A stretch of DNA of 64,000 bases from Chrysogorgia sp. JL179-B06 (GCA_035772405.1 JAYKKM010000263.1:1565001-1629000); one strand, 5' to 3'. Shown: positions 39,628-48,141, counted from the first letter of the stretch. Translations and numbers: made by a program. The notes: generated from the sequence alone by a model not told the origin.

Positions 39628-40308
39628 ATGGGTTTTGTTCCAACTAGTGAGTTGAGTGGGACTCATAATTCGAAAGGGTCTAAGGACTTGGCTATATTTA
39701 ATAATAAAACGACTCTTATGAGAAGGTCTGGACGTAAACGTGACTCTGTTGTGGGTGGTAATGTCGCTCGTAGTGGTATACTATTGAGTGGTGGTGCACG
39801 TGATCCTGCTATAGGTTCTGGTAATTTAGTTATACCGAATATTAAGATGAGTTTTCTAGAGAGGATGTCTAGCTATCTAGCTGACGCTAAAGCATTGGGG
39901 TATAAGTGGATGGACCTTATTAGAAGGGGATCTAGAGAGAACGTTATTAATAGAGTCACCAGAGTTAGGGAGGTCAGAAAGGCTAGACGTGATCTTAGAC
40001 GATATGTGAGGAGGTCACAACTAGGTCAGGAAGCGTCAGACAAAGAGTACGAGAGAGTCACTAGTCTTATTGCTAAGATGAAACGTCCTACTGTAGTGCA
40101 AAGGAGAGTCGCTCTTAAAGGGTACACCAAGTCGTATAGTGTTGAGGTGGTCTACAATAAGGATCCATTAAAACAACTAGTCAATAATAGAGGAGTAGTG
40201 GGCTCGACTTTACAGAAAGAGTTAGAGAGACTGAGAGGTTTAAAGTTTTCTGAGATATTGAAAGTGACTCTAGAGAAACAAATTGGTGATGGAGAGTCTG
40301 TGTTTTAA
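39628..40308 (+). CDS. POLB: Protein-primed DNA polymerase B, N-terminal part
   Basis: The open frame runs from 39,307, but its first 170 bases are the terminal palindrome, so a start inside the unique sequence is more likely; the ATG at 39,628 is one candidate. The part from about residue 80 is basic and helical. The end, from RRVALKGYTKSYSVEVVYNK to the stop, matches the usual N-terminal region of invertebrate Polinton polymerases just before the main body. The frame ends at TAA 40,306-40,308 inside a TTTTAAG stretch, while the rest of the polymerase continues in the next frame (+1). So the gene is broken here or uses a frameshift. Confidence 0.65.
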   Translation: MGFVPTSELSGTHNSKGSKDLAIFNNKTTLMRRSGRKRDSVVGGNVARSGILLSGGARDPAIGSGNLVIPNIKMSFLERMSSYLADAKALGYKWMDLIRRGSRENVINRVTRVREVRKARRDLRRYVRRSQLGQEASDKEYERVTSLIAKMKRPTVVQRRVALKGYTKSYSVEVVYNKDPLKQLVNNRGVVGSTLQKELERLRGLKFSEILKVTLEKQIGDGESVF

Positions 40309-43300
40309 GACAGCCTTCTTCCATAGCGTAATCAAAACAGTGATTAGTAGTGTTGATATTAGTGGGACTACAAAGCAATCTAGTGAGGAGATAGTAAATC
40401 GTATTGCTGTGTGGTTGTCAGAGGGGTCTGGGTGGGTTGTGGATAATATTGATGATCACTTTATTAATGTAGTGGTGTATGAGCCTCTTAAAGGATCGAG
40501 TTATATTGAGCTACCAGAAGAGTTGAAGAACGCGTCTAAAGGTTTGATTAATATAAAGAACAACGATGACAAGTGTTTTATGTGGTGTCACGTGTTTCAC
40601 AAGTGTCCTGTAGGAAAGGATCCGCAGAGAGTGTCGAAGCATAAGAAGAACGTAGGTTCTGTGAACTATGAAGGAGTGAGATTTCCAGTTAATACAAAAC
40701 AGTACAACAAGATAGAGAGGCAGAACGGTACTAGTATCAACGTGTTTGGGTACGAGGACAAGCAGCCATTCCCTATTTACGTTTCTGAGGAGAAGTACGA
40801 GGATCATATGGACCTGCTACTTATAACTAGTGGTAGTAAACGACATTACGTATACATCAAAGACTTTGATAGGTTTATGTGCGGTCAGTCTAAACACAAG
40901 TGTCGCAAGAACTTCTGTAGGTACTGTCTCCAATGTTTTACTACCAGTAAGATTCTAGAGAAACACAAGGAGGTTTGTATGGTGATAAATGGCAAGCAAG
41001 CGATTAAGATGCCAGAAGAAGGAGACAACACTCTTGAGTACAACAATTACCACAAACAATTAGAAGTGCCGTTCGTAATATACGCAGACTTCGAGGCTAT
41101 CACAGAGAAGGTCGACAACGTGACACCACTCACAGGATCGTACACTAGCGAGTACCAAAGACACACAGATTGTGGGTATGGGTACAAAGTAGTGTGCTGT
41201 TATGATGATAAATATAGTAAACCAGTAGAGATGTTTCGAGGTAAGAGCGCTGTTAGGAAGTTCATGAAAAAGATGTTAGAGGAGGTTAAGTACTGCAAGA
41301 AAGTTAGAAAGGAGCATTTTAATGAGGACATGGTGTTGACCAGAGCTGATAAGGTTAACTTTAAGGAAGCGACTAAATGTCACATTTGTGATGGGAAATA
41401 TAAAAGTGGAGACATGAGAGTTAGAGATCATTGTCATATCACTGGTAAATATAGAGGTTCAGCACATCAGTTGTGTAATAGGAACTATAGATTGACTGGT
41501 AAGATACCTGTAATATTTCACAATCTAAGAGGGTACGATAGCCACTTCATAATGCAAGAGATAGGCAAGCTAGGTCAGAAAATCAACGTCATACCAAATA
41601 ATATGGAGAAATATATGGCATTCATGTTAGGTAAACATCTAGTGTTTCTAGATAGTTTCCAATTCATGAGCTCTAGTCTAGTCAACCTAGTAAACAACCT
41701 ACCAAGAGATTGTCTTAAGTACACGTCCGAAGTATTTCAAGGTAAGGAGTTAGAGTTGATGTCACGAAAGGGTGTGTACCCATATGACTATATGGATAGT
41801 TTCGATAAGTTCGAAGACATAAAGCTACCCTCAAAGGAGAGCTTCTACAGTGTGCTAAATGACGAACATATATCAGACGCTGATTATGAACACGCACAAG
41901 AAGTGTGGAAGACGTTCGACTTGAATAGTATGGGTGAGTACCATGATGTGTACCTCAAGACTGATGTGTTACTATTGTCTGACGTGTTTGAGAACTTCAG
42001 AAAGACTTGCAAGCAGTACTACCAACTAGATCCTTGTCACTACTTCACATCACCAGGACTATCATGGGACGCTGCTCTAAAGATGACAGGAGTGAAACTT
42101 GAGTTGATGACTGATATCGACATGTTTCAGTTTATTGAGAAAGGAATGCGAGGTGGCATCTCTTGTATCACGCATAGATATGGTAAGGCCAATAATAAAT
42201 ATATGAAGGACTATGATAGTAGTAAACCATCGAAACACATCGTATACCTAGATGCGAATAACCTTTACGGTTGGGCTATGTGTCAGTACCTACCGACTGG
42301 TGGATTTGAGTGGGTCGAGAAGTTCGATCTTAACGAATATAAGGATGACTCAAGCAAAGGAATACTATTAGAGGTTGACCTGGAGTATCCAAAGGAGTTA
42401 CACGATCTTCACAACGACTATCCTTTAGCCCCTGAGAGGATGAAAGTAAGTAGTGATATGTTGTCAAACTATTGTAAGACAATCCAAAACAAGTTTAAGA
42501 TATCTGTTGGAGAGGTTGCAAAACTTGTACCTAACCTAAACGGTAAGAGTAAGTACGTCGTTCACTATAGAAACCTACAATTATACAAGAGTTTGGGAAT
42601 GAAGGTTAAGAAGATACATAGAGTACTTCAGTTCGATCAGTCACCATGGCTCAAGCAATATATCGACTTTAATACAGACAAGAGGACCCAAGCGAAGAAC
42701 GACTTTGAGAAGGATTTCTTCAAGCTTATGAACAATAGTGTATTCGGAAAGACTATGGAGAATCTGCGAAAGCGTGTGAACGTGGAGTTAGTGACAGACG
42801 AGGAAAAGCTGAAGAAACTAACGTCGAAACCAACCTTTGTAAGCAGTAAGATATTTGACAATAACTTGGTAGCAGTTCACAAGATCAAAGAGATACTAAC
42901 TCTAAATAGACCAGCATATGTGGGTATGTGTATTCTAGACCTATCGAAGACATTTATGTATGACTTCCACTACAGTAACATCAAAAAGAAGTATGGCAGC
43001 AAAGCCAAACTACTATTCACAGACACTGATAGTATAATGTATGAGATCGAGACGGAAGATGTGTACAAAGACATGTACGCTAACAAGGAAGTGTTCGACT
43101 TTAGTGGATATGACAAGTCATCTCCCTACTTCGACCTAACTAACAAGAAGGTTATTGGTAAAATGAAGGACGAGACATTAGGAGTCCCAATCGTTGAGTT
43201 CGTTGGTTTAAGGTCGAAAATGTATAGCTACATAAAAGAAGACGGAAAAGGTGGGAAGACTGCTAAAGGTATCAAGAAGAGTACCATTAGAAACAACATA

Positions 43301-43495
43301 AGACACGACAACTATAAAAGTGTCCTGACAAATGGTGAGCAAATGTCTCACATAATTAAAACTATTCGCAGCAAGAGCCACCGACTAGGAAGCTACGAAA
43401 TAAGTAAGATATCCTTGAGCTGCTTTGACGACAAACGACATATACTACCAGATGGTGTGTCTAGCTACGCGTATGGACATTACAAAATAGTTTAA
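40283..43495 (+). CDS. POLB: Protein-primed DNA polymerase B, main body
   Basis: About 1,060 residues of polymerase. In order: a Cys/His finger (about residues 200-235, KNFCRYCLQCF); Exo I YADFEAI (about 268); an endonuclease VII-like insertion with CHIC and RDHCHITGKYRG (about 368-400); Exo II FHNLRGYDSHF (about 412); Exo III YLKTDVLLL (about 557); motif A LDANNLYG (about 655); motif B NNSVFGK (about 815); and motif C FTDTDSIMY (about 915). It replicates the linear element from a protein primer. The first codon is not a real start: the frame continues from the part ending at 40,308. It stops three bases before the convergent small finger gene. Confidence 0.9.
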   Translation: MVMESLCFKTAFFHSVIKTVISSVDISGTTKQSSEEIVNRIAVWLSEGSGWVVDNIDDHFINVVVYEPLKGSSYIELPEELKNASKGLINIKNNDDKCFMWCHVFHKCPVGKDPQRVSKHKKNVGSVNYEGVRFPVNTKQYNKIERQNGTSINVFGYEDKQPFPIYVSEEKYEDHMDLLLITSGSKRHYVYIKDFDRFMCGQSKHKCRKNFCRYCLQCFTTSKILEKHKEVCMVINGKQAIKMPEEGDNTLEYNNYHKQLEVPFVIYADFEAITEKVDNVTPLTGSYTSEYQRHTDCGYGYKVVCCYDDKYSKPVEMFRGKSAVRKFMKKMLEEVKYCKKVRKEHFNEDMVLTRADKVNFKEATKCHICDGKYKSGDMRVRDHCHITGKYRGSAHQLCNRNYRLTGKIPVIFHNLRGYDSHFIMQEIGKLGQKINVIPNNMEKYMAFMLGKHLVFLDSFQFMSSSLVNLVNNLPRDCLKYTSEVFQGKELELMSRKGVYPYDYMDSFDKFEDIKLPSKESFYSVLNDEHISDADYEHAQEVWKTFDLNSMGEYHDVYLKTDVLLLSDVFENFRKTCKQYYQLDPCHYFTSPGLSWDAALKMTGVKLELMTDIDMFQFIEKGMRGGISCITHRYGKANNKYMKDYDSSKPSKHIVYLDANNLYGWAMCQYLPTGGFEWVEKFDLNEYKDDSSKGILLEVDLEYPKELHDLHNDYPLAPERMKVSSDMLSNYCKTIQNKFKISVGEVAKLVPNLNGKSKYVVHYRNLQLYKSLGMKVKKIHRVLQFDQSPWLKQYIDFNTDKRTQAKNDFEKDFFKLMNNSVFGKTMENLRKRVNVELVTDEEKLKKLTSKPTFVSSKIFDNNLVAVHKIKEILTLNRPAYVGMCILDLSKTFMYDFHYSNIKKKYGSKAKLLFTDTDSIMYEIETEDVYKDMYANKEVFDFSGYDKSSPYFDLTNKKVIGKMKDETLGVPIVEFVGLRSKMYSYIKEDGKGGKTAKGIKKSTIRNNIRHDNYKSVLTNGEQMSHIIKTIRSKSHRLGSYEISKISLSCFDDKRHILPDGVSSYAYGHYKIV

Positions 43496-43497
43496 AA

Positions 43498-43677
43498 TTA
43501 GATGCTCAAATTTCTCAAATGTTTTTTGGTCTTCAGGTGTCTATATTTAGAGGTCACATGGTATGACTGATCACATGTCTCACACACCCACTTATGAGTT
43601 CTCATCCACTCTTTAGTTTGCGCTCTGGATGCTACTAAAGCTTCTTCTTTGGTTTGGTAAATTCTTGGTCTTGCCAT
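43498..43677 (-). CDS. 59-residue zinc-finger protein
   Basis: A short gene from the ATG at 43,677 to TAA at 43,498-43,500. The first half is an Ala/Lys/Glu helix. The second half is one Cys2His2-like finger of the form C-x2-C-x12-H-x5-H (CETC...HLKTKKH). Such single-finger proteins of about 60 residues are recurrent in Polinton-type elements, where they are presumed DNA-binding. The ATG touches the stop of the upstream gene, and an AT-rich TATATAGTAATATATA leader sits directly before it. Confidence 0.7.
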   Translation of the reverse strand: MARPRIYQTKEEALVASRAQTKEWMRTHKWVCETCDQSYHVTSKYRHLKTKKHLRNLSI

Positions 43678-44306
43678 TATATATTACTATATATTTTATT
43701 TACCCACTCGTTGTAGTATGGATCTTCTCTTCCGTCCCAACCTAGATCCTTGTATACTACATTATACAGGTTATACTCGAATCGTGCCTTGACCTTACCA
43801 GGTTTGAGGTCGTTAAGACTACCTCTCAACTCTATACCTCTTCTAGAGCATATTCTTATGATATAGAAAATATATTTCGATATATTCTTGACAACTAGTT
43901 TGTTTATTTTAAGAGACCACACTATCTTTATAAAATCACTGACCACTATTGGTATGTCACTCTCGTTAACTAGTCTTTTGCTAGTCAACATTCTCTCTAG
44001 CCATTTACTGTAGCTGTGAGCCGATTTCTTGTACATCCAAATGTTAGGTGTGAAGTTTCTTACACGTCCGTAGGTAGTCTCTCCACACTTGTTACAAATA
44101 AATACACCATCTTCGGTTTGGGTTCTGTGGTTACTACACTCGTAACAGTATGTGGTGTCGTACCACTTTTTTGGTCTTGCGTCCTTAATTCCATTCTTGA
44201 TCTCGTCCAATGTGTACCCTAATGTGGTACCACTCCACTTTTTTGATGCAATCTCATCCAATGTATACCCAGCGTGGAACATTCTCATTGTACGTTCGTC
44301 AACCAT
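43677..44306 (-). CDS. VLTF3-like late transcription factor
   Basis: A 209-residue protein. A short N-terminal segment holds a tandem repeat (GYTLDEI...KKW...TT occurs twice, residues about 15-55). A zinc ribbon follows with YCYECSNH and FICNKCGE (Cys pairs about 22 residues apart). The rest is a helical domain of about 140 residues in the style of poxvirus/NCLDV VLTF3 (A2L) proteins, including the YSKWLERML helix, the proline-containing IPIVVSDFI and a C-terminal WDGREDPYYNEW. VLTF3 proteins activate late viral genes. The match is by pattern, not by search. If right, it fits the recurrent motif upstream of this element's other genes. Confidence 0.55.
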   Translation of the reverse strand: MVDERTMRMFHAGYTLDEIASKKWSGTTLGYTLDEIKNGIKDARPKKWYDTTYCYECSNHRTQTEDGVFICNKCGETTYGRVRNFTPNIWMYKKSAHSYSKWLERMLTSKRLVNESDIPIVVSDFIKIVWSLKINKLVVKNISKYIFYIIRICSRRGIELRGSLNDLKPGKVKARFEYNLYNVVYKDLGWDGREDPYYNEWVNKIYSNI

Positions 44307-44336
44307 TTAAGTTACTATACTATATATATCTTTAGA

Positions 44337-44522
44337 CTATAGTGTGGTAACTTTGTGGTTGTCGGTTAGTGTCTCCCACTCACACTTTATTGCTGTGACC
44401 TGTTTTAGAGCGTCTGACAGTAACTGTTCCAACTCTTCTATCTGACTAGTTTGGAGTACCTCTGTCAAGTTACGCTTTTTATTAAATTCCATAGCCATCT
44501 CCTTTAAAGTTTTGGCGCTCAT
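44337..44522 (-). CDS. 61-residue coiled-coil protein
   Basis: ATG at 44,522, whose first base overlaps the stop of the next upstream gene. The protein is one amphipathic helix rich in Glu, Leu and Gln, with a heptad pattern in the middle (IEELEQLLSDALKQV). Function unknown. A TATATAGAGTAGTATA leader precedes the ATG. Confidence 0.5.
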   Translation of the reverse strand: MSAKTLKEMAMEFNKKRNLTEVLQTSQIEELEQLLSDALKQVTAIKCEWETLTDNHKVTTL

Positions 44523-44938
44523 TATACTACTCTATATATTAAGTAACCGATGGGGAACCCAACAACTCCAATGAACACCGTTTGATATTCTCTCATCTCA
44601 TCTGAAGGTTTGTAATAGTCTGACAACTCAGGCTCTTTACTAAACGTCTTCCCATCATACTGTATCGTCAGTACTTGTCTTAGTTGATCCAGAGCGTGGT
44701 TTGTGTCGTTTATGTCTGCGTTAGCATCTGACAGTTGTTGCCTTAACTCCTGAATTTTGTCTCTCTGACGAATCTCATTCTCGTAGAACTTTTCTTTTGC
44801 TCTTGCAAGACTTTCCAATGCTTTGTTATGTCTCTTTATCTCTGTCTCGTAGCCGGTGTGGTTTAGCTTGCTGAATATAAATCCAGCTCCTGCGAATGCT
44901 ATAGCGTTGAACAAACCACCTGCTATCATACCAGCCAT
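44522..44938 (-). CDS. Membrane protein with coiled-coil middle
   Basis: 138 residues: an N-terminal hydrophobic helix (GLFNAIAFAGAGFIFS), a charged coiled coil of about 60 residues, and a C-terminal hydrophobic helix (TVFIGVVGFPIGYLIYRVV). The layout is that of a small two-anchor membrane protein. Short membrane proteins of this kind are common in invertebrate Polintons, but a function has not been shown. It is followed by the 61-residue gene and preceded by an AATATAGAGTAATGTATA leader. Confidence 0.55.
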   Translation of the reverse strand: MAGMIAGGLFNAIAFAGAGFIFSKLNHTGYETEIKRHNKALESLARAKEKFYENEIRQRDKIQELRQQLSDANADINDTNHALDQLRQVLTIQYDGKTFSKEPELSDYYKPSDEMREYQTVFIGVVGFPIGYLIYRVV

Positions 44939-44954
44939 TATACATTACTCTATA

Positions 44955-45188
44955 TTACTTTGAGAATGGATCTACAGGTAAGTATTTCTTACTCTGCGCC
45001 CACTTAACGAGTAGCGTTGAGACACCTACAGCAGTCGCTAACTTGAGGGTGCCCTTCACTGATTCAGGAGTGCCTAACGGTTCTTTTAGTATTTTCTTTG
45101 ACGCCATGGATACGGCTACGGCTCCAGCAGTCACGAGGGCTGCGTCGTATAGCTCGTTCATCAGTTCTTTTCTGTCTATTGATGCCAT
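44955..45188 (-). CDS. Small Ala/Val-rich membrane protein
   Basis: 77 residues with two hydrophobic stretches (ALVTAGAVAVSMA and TLKLATAVGVSTLLVKW) separated by a short Lys/Pro loop, and a charged C-terminus. It is probably a two-helix membrane protein. It belongs to the cluster of small membrane genes 44,337-45,505. The leader AAACATGTCGTATAATATATG is one of the best copies of the shared start motif. Confidence 0.55.
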   Translation of the reverse strand: MASIDRKELMNELYDAALVTAGAVAVSMASKKILKEPLGTPESVKGTLKLATAVGVSTLLVKWAQSKKYLPVDPFSK

Positions 45189-45205
45189 ATATTATACGAC
45201 ATGTT

Positions 45206-45505
45206 TTAATCAAAACTGTCGAGTTTACGTGATGGTTCTATAACGACGGTCTTAGGCTCTTCGGTCACTACTTGTTTGTCTTGTCTCATCGTGTAATACA
45301 GTGAACCAGCGGCTATAACCACTCCAATAGTACCTATGATGTATCCGTAGTTAAAACTATCGTCCTCTTTTATCACTCTCTCTCTCATCTTCCTCTCTTT
45401 GGCTGCTTTAGATATGGCAGCCAAGCGTTTGCCTGCCTCTACTCTCTTAGGGTCTTTGGTCCTTGTTGTCGACGTTATAATAGGTACGGACTCGCTGTCA
45501 GTCAT
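45206..45505 (-). CDS. Small basic protein with one membrane helix
   Basis: 99 residues. Residues 15-45 are basic and contain KRVEAGKRLAAISKAAKERK, a phrase I associate with small uncharacterised proteins of Polinton-like elements. A single hydrophobic helix (IIGTIGVVIAAGSLYYTM) follows, with a charged tail. It could join membrane and nucleic acid or protein contacts; that is inference. Leader ATATCATGTATAATATAG before the ATG. Confidence 0.55.
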   Translation of the reverse strand: MTDSESVPIITSTTRTKDPKRVEAGKRLAAISKAAKERKMRERVIKEDDSFNYGYIIGTIGVVIAAGSLYYTMRQDKQVVTEEPKTVVIEPSRKLDSFD

Positions 45506-45524
45506 CTATATTATACATGATATC

Positions 45525-45595
45525 TAGTCACAGACCATCTCACAGTCATCTCACAGATTATCTCACAGACCATCTCACAGATTATCTCACAGATA
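45525..45595. repeat. Tandem ATCTCACAG repeats
   Basis: ATCTCACAG followed by AC, TC or AT occurs five times in about 65 bases in the gap between two minus-strand genes and just into the 3' end of the nuclease gene. Possibly regulatory; too short and irregular for a CRISPR. Confidence 0.6.
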
Positions 45596-46405
45596 GAGTA
45601 TTCGGTGAAAGTATTTTTGGTGATTAGATAGTGTGGTTTCACTCTTGAATCTCCTATTACAGTACTCACACAGAACTCTAGAGTCTATCATATATGTCTC
45701 TATGAAATGTATTATCTCGTGTTGGTCTGAGGATAGTAATGTGTTGTACCCTTGTGATCTTAGTCTCCTTAACACCCTCAACTGGTTATTCCTAATAACC
45801 CCATTACCTTTCGGTGTTTTGAACTCTATAGCAAAACCATTGTATCTCTTATGTAGTTGTGGAACTATCAAATCTGGTTGTCCACCACTGTAACCTTTCT
45901 TCCATCCATCTATTCTTTTAGTAGATGTGTCTTGGTACTCGCCAAGTCCTGGGATGACTATTGTTGGATGGTACTCTCTAATGTACTTCACAATGTCGTA
46001 GTGTAAATCTGTCTCATTCATAATCGATAGTTGGTTATGTTGTGTGTACTGACCCGTCTTTCTAATAGATGGTAGAACTTCTGAGAATACCCATTTTCTA
46101 AAGTTTTCTGCTGACTCTAGTTTAGACGAGAATATTAGTCTGTATAGACCACTCTCATTTATTTGCCAAACTTGCCTATTCTGAATTTGTCTATTTTGAC
46201 ACTCGAAATCTCGGGTCCCAGTTTGGGACCTGAGATTTTGAACCTTTCTTTTCTCATCATCTTTCACACGCTGTTGTATAGCTTTGGAAGGTCTTTTATA
46301 TCCCAAGATTTCAGCTACCTCTTTTCCGTAGAACCAAATATTATCTCCATCTTTTGTAGTAGTGACTGACGTGTCGTTATTTCTAAATATTTTAGTGATA
46401 CTCAT
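45587..46405 (-). CDS. BRO-N / VRR-type nuclease / C2H2 finger fusion protein
   Basis: 272 residues, three parts. Residues about 1-105 are a BRO-N domain (WFYGKEVAEILGYKRPSKAI, GLYRLIFSSKLESAENFRKW, with SEVLPSIRKTG). Residues about 115-235 look like a PD-(D/E)XK nuclease of the VRR/phage type: GGQPDLIVP (Asp), GFAIEFKTPKG (Glu-x-Lys) and a conserved Gln helix (NNQLRVLRRL). Residues about 242-266 are a C2H2 finger (CEYCNRRF...HQKYFH). BRO domains bind DNA in viruses and phages; the nuclease suggests a role in resolving or cutting viral DNA. The ATG at 46,405 is preferred over an upstream GTG. Confidence 0.8.
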   Translation of the reverse strand: MSITKIFRNNDTSVTTTKDGDNIWFYGKEVAEILGYKRPSKAIQQRVKDDEKRKVQNLRSQTGTRDFECQNRQIQNRQVWQINESGLYRLIFSSKLESAENFRKWVFSEVLPSIRKTGQYTQHNQLSIMNETDLHYDIVKYIREYHPTIVIPGLGEYQDTSTKRIDGWKKGYSGGQPDLIVPQLHKRYNGFAIEFKTPKGNGVIRNNQLRVLRRLRSQGYNTLLSSDQHEIIHFIETYMIDSRVLCEYCNRRFKSETTLSNHQKYFHRILYL

Positions 46406-46650
46406 CACCTGTAATATACCACATGTTTTATTTTTGTGTTTAAATAGCAGTCATCTTAAGAAAGTAACCACTTAATAGCACGAACGCGTGATCTGACCAA
46501 GGTCCTGTCTTAGGACCTTGGTCAAAGTGACCCTTCTATCGATCACAAACATACTGTCAATAGGGGGTCACATGTAGTGTCTTAATATTTTACTACTATT
46601 TACGTGCTATTAGGACATCTTAATTATAGTCTTCAAAGTAGCAGTTACTT
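46406..46650. other. Intergenic region with nested inverted repeats
   Basis: A perfect 12-base stem TGACCAAGGTCC (46,495-46,506) pairs across a 7-base loop. Further out, AATAGCACG near 46,474 faces CGTGCTATT near 46,604, and AAGTAACCAC/AGTAGCAGTTACTT-like ends flank the whole. The outer sequences also contain ATCTTAA in both orientations. It may fold as a cruciform, terminator or origin. Confidence 0.6.
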
Positions 46651-47184
46651 TTAAGAAAAACTGACACCCTGTTTTAGAGGGTCGGAATCGGACCCTCCTT
46701 GTGTCTCATATAATTTATTGTACCTTTTCACCATTCCGTTGATTGGTGGGCATAAGTCAGTCACATTATCGTCCAACACTTTAACGTCTGAGAGGAACAT
46801 TGACTCATTGTAAGGAAGACCTCTAAGATACGATCTTAGTTGTGTCAGTATCTTTTTGTAGCTAGTATGTGCGAACTTACAGTGCTCCACTCTACTCGTC
46901 AGATTGGATTTAGCCAAGTAGCCTTGGATGATCACACCAGGACCACTAATACAAGCAATGATTAGAGGGTTAACGGTTATCGATCCAGCTACAATCCCTA
47001 CTGTCGTTAGCCCTATGCTGGTCATGTTTAACGATAGTTTAACTTTCTTCAACCTCTTGTATTTCCATTTGTAACAGGCTTCTAGTTTGTGGTAGTACGT
47101 GTACAAGCGTTTGAGCTCTAGCTCCTCTTCCTCTGACATATCCTTTGATATGTGATTGAAATCAACAACTGACTTCTTCCTCAT
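46651..47184 (-). CDS. Two-TM helical protein, SLATT-like layout
   Basis: 177 residues. A charged helical N-terminus is followed by two hydrophobic segments (LNMTSIGLTTVGIVAGSI and PLIIACISGPGVIIQGYLA), then a helical domain with HCKFAHTSYKKILTQLRSYLRG and a Pro/Cys-containing stretch (DLCPPINGMVKRY). The arrangement of two membrane helices in front of a long helical hairpin recalls SLATT-type proteins, which form membrane pores in bacteria. In Polintons I know this type only as hypothetical. Its location upstream of the fibre-like gene suggests a late membrane protein. Confidence 0.55.
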   Translation of the reverse strand: MRKKSVVDFNHISKDMSEEEELELKRLYTYYHKLEACYKWKYKRLKKVKLSLNMTSIGLTTVGIVAGSITVNPLIIACISGPGVIIQGYLAKSNLTSRVEHCKFAHTSYKKILTQLRSYLRGLPYNESMFLSDVKVLDDNVTDLCPPINGMVKRYNKLYETQGGSDSDPLKQGVSFS

Positions 47185-47189
47185 ATATA

Positions 47190-48137
47190 TTAGCTCACAT
47201 CATATTCCTTCATCATATCTCTACCAACTAATATTATGTCTCGGCTCGTCATGTAGCCAGAGACAATCCTCACACCGTAGAACTCTATCATAGACGGGTA
47301 CTCGTAGGGTGCGAGTAGTGTTTTTGGTCGATGCACTCCAAAGATCGTTACGTAAGGAGACCCTATCTCTTCGTAATTAGCTGTGAAGTCTGAGTCTGTT
47401 GATCTTATGTTGTTCACCTTAACGTAGGAGTTACCCATCCGCCAATGTATTGATATCATATGTCTCTTGGTGGTGTCGATGTTATTTGGGATTGTACACA
47501 TGTACTCCTTTGCTGGAGCTCCACCACCATACGATAATTTATCGCCTCCTTTGTATCCTATGTATTTGTCCCACGATCCATCATCGTTTGAGATAATCGC
47601 CTCCCAATCTTTCGTAGTTACCCTCATGGCTAACCTCGCTACCACAAAAACGGATATGTCACAGTATTGCATACGTGGACAGTTAAAGTGTACTCCAGCT
47701 TCAAACGGAATTGGAGTTAGTTCGGGGGATAGGAAGCTATGACCATTGTTAACACCAATAATAGGACCATACGTTGGATCGTATTGTACTAACATATTAT
47801 TTTTATCTCTAATGGTTTTCACTTTATTTGTTCCACTGTGGTATTCCACCATACTCACAGCATGGTTTGTGACGTTAAAATCAAATAGGACGTTATAGGA
47901 CTGCGTCTTAAAGTATTGTGGTAAGTATACGGACTCCAACACTTTTTTATTGATAGCATCCCAATCATCTTCTGGATCTGCTATGTTTTTGAGTGTCCTG
48001 AACGCCATATCTATGTCTCCAGACATCCTCCCACCGCTCACGCTTAACTTAGGGTCACTGTCTAGATGTCTCTTCGCTCTTCTTAATATTTTATCACTCT
48101 CGTAGTCTCTGTCCTCAAACCCATAGCTTAGACTCAT
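47190..48137 (-). CDS. Fibre-like protein with phage tail-fibre motif
   Basis: About 315 residues from the ATG at 48,137 (an upstream ATG at 48,152 would overlap the neighbouring gene). The N-terminus has GGRMSGDIDMAFRTLKNIAD (about residues 35-54) and then DAINKKVLES, the same order as phage tail-fibre repeats with GDIDM and NL...P...DAVNK. The C-terminal two thirds is beta-rich with a Trp/Gly-rich core (DDGSWDKYIGYKGGD), like a lectin or laminin-G-type receptor-binding head. A virion fibre or attachment protein is inferred. Confidence 0.55.
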   Translation of the reverse strand: MSLSYGFEDRDYESDKILRRAKRHLDSDPKLSVSGGRMSGDIDMAFRTLKNIADPEDDWDAINKKVLESVYLPQYFKTQSYNVLFDFNVTNHAVSMVEYHSGTNKVKTIRDKNNMLVQYDPTYGPIIGVNNGHSFLSPELTPIPFEAGVHFNCPRMQYCDISVFVVARLAMRVTTKDWEAIISNDDGSWDKYIGYKGGDKLSYGGGAPAKEYMCTIPNNIDTTKRHMISIHWRMGNSYVKVNNIRSTDSDFTANYEEIGSPYVTIFGVHRPKTLLAPYEYPSMIEFYGVRIVSGYMTSRDIILVGRDMMKEYDVS

Positions 48138-48141
48138 TATG

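Noticed and set aside
45525..45595. Possible CRISPR-like array of ATCTCACAG repeats
   Set aside because: Units are 9 bases with 2-7 base spacers in a eukaryotic element; a simple tandem repeat.
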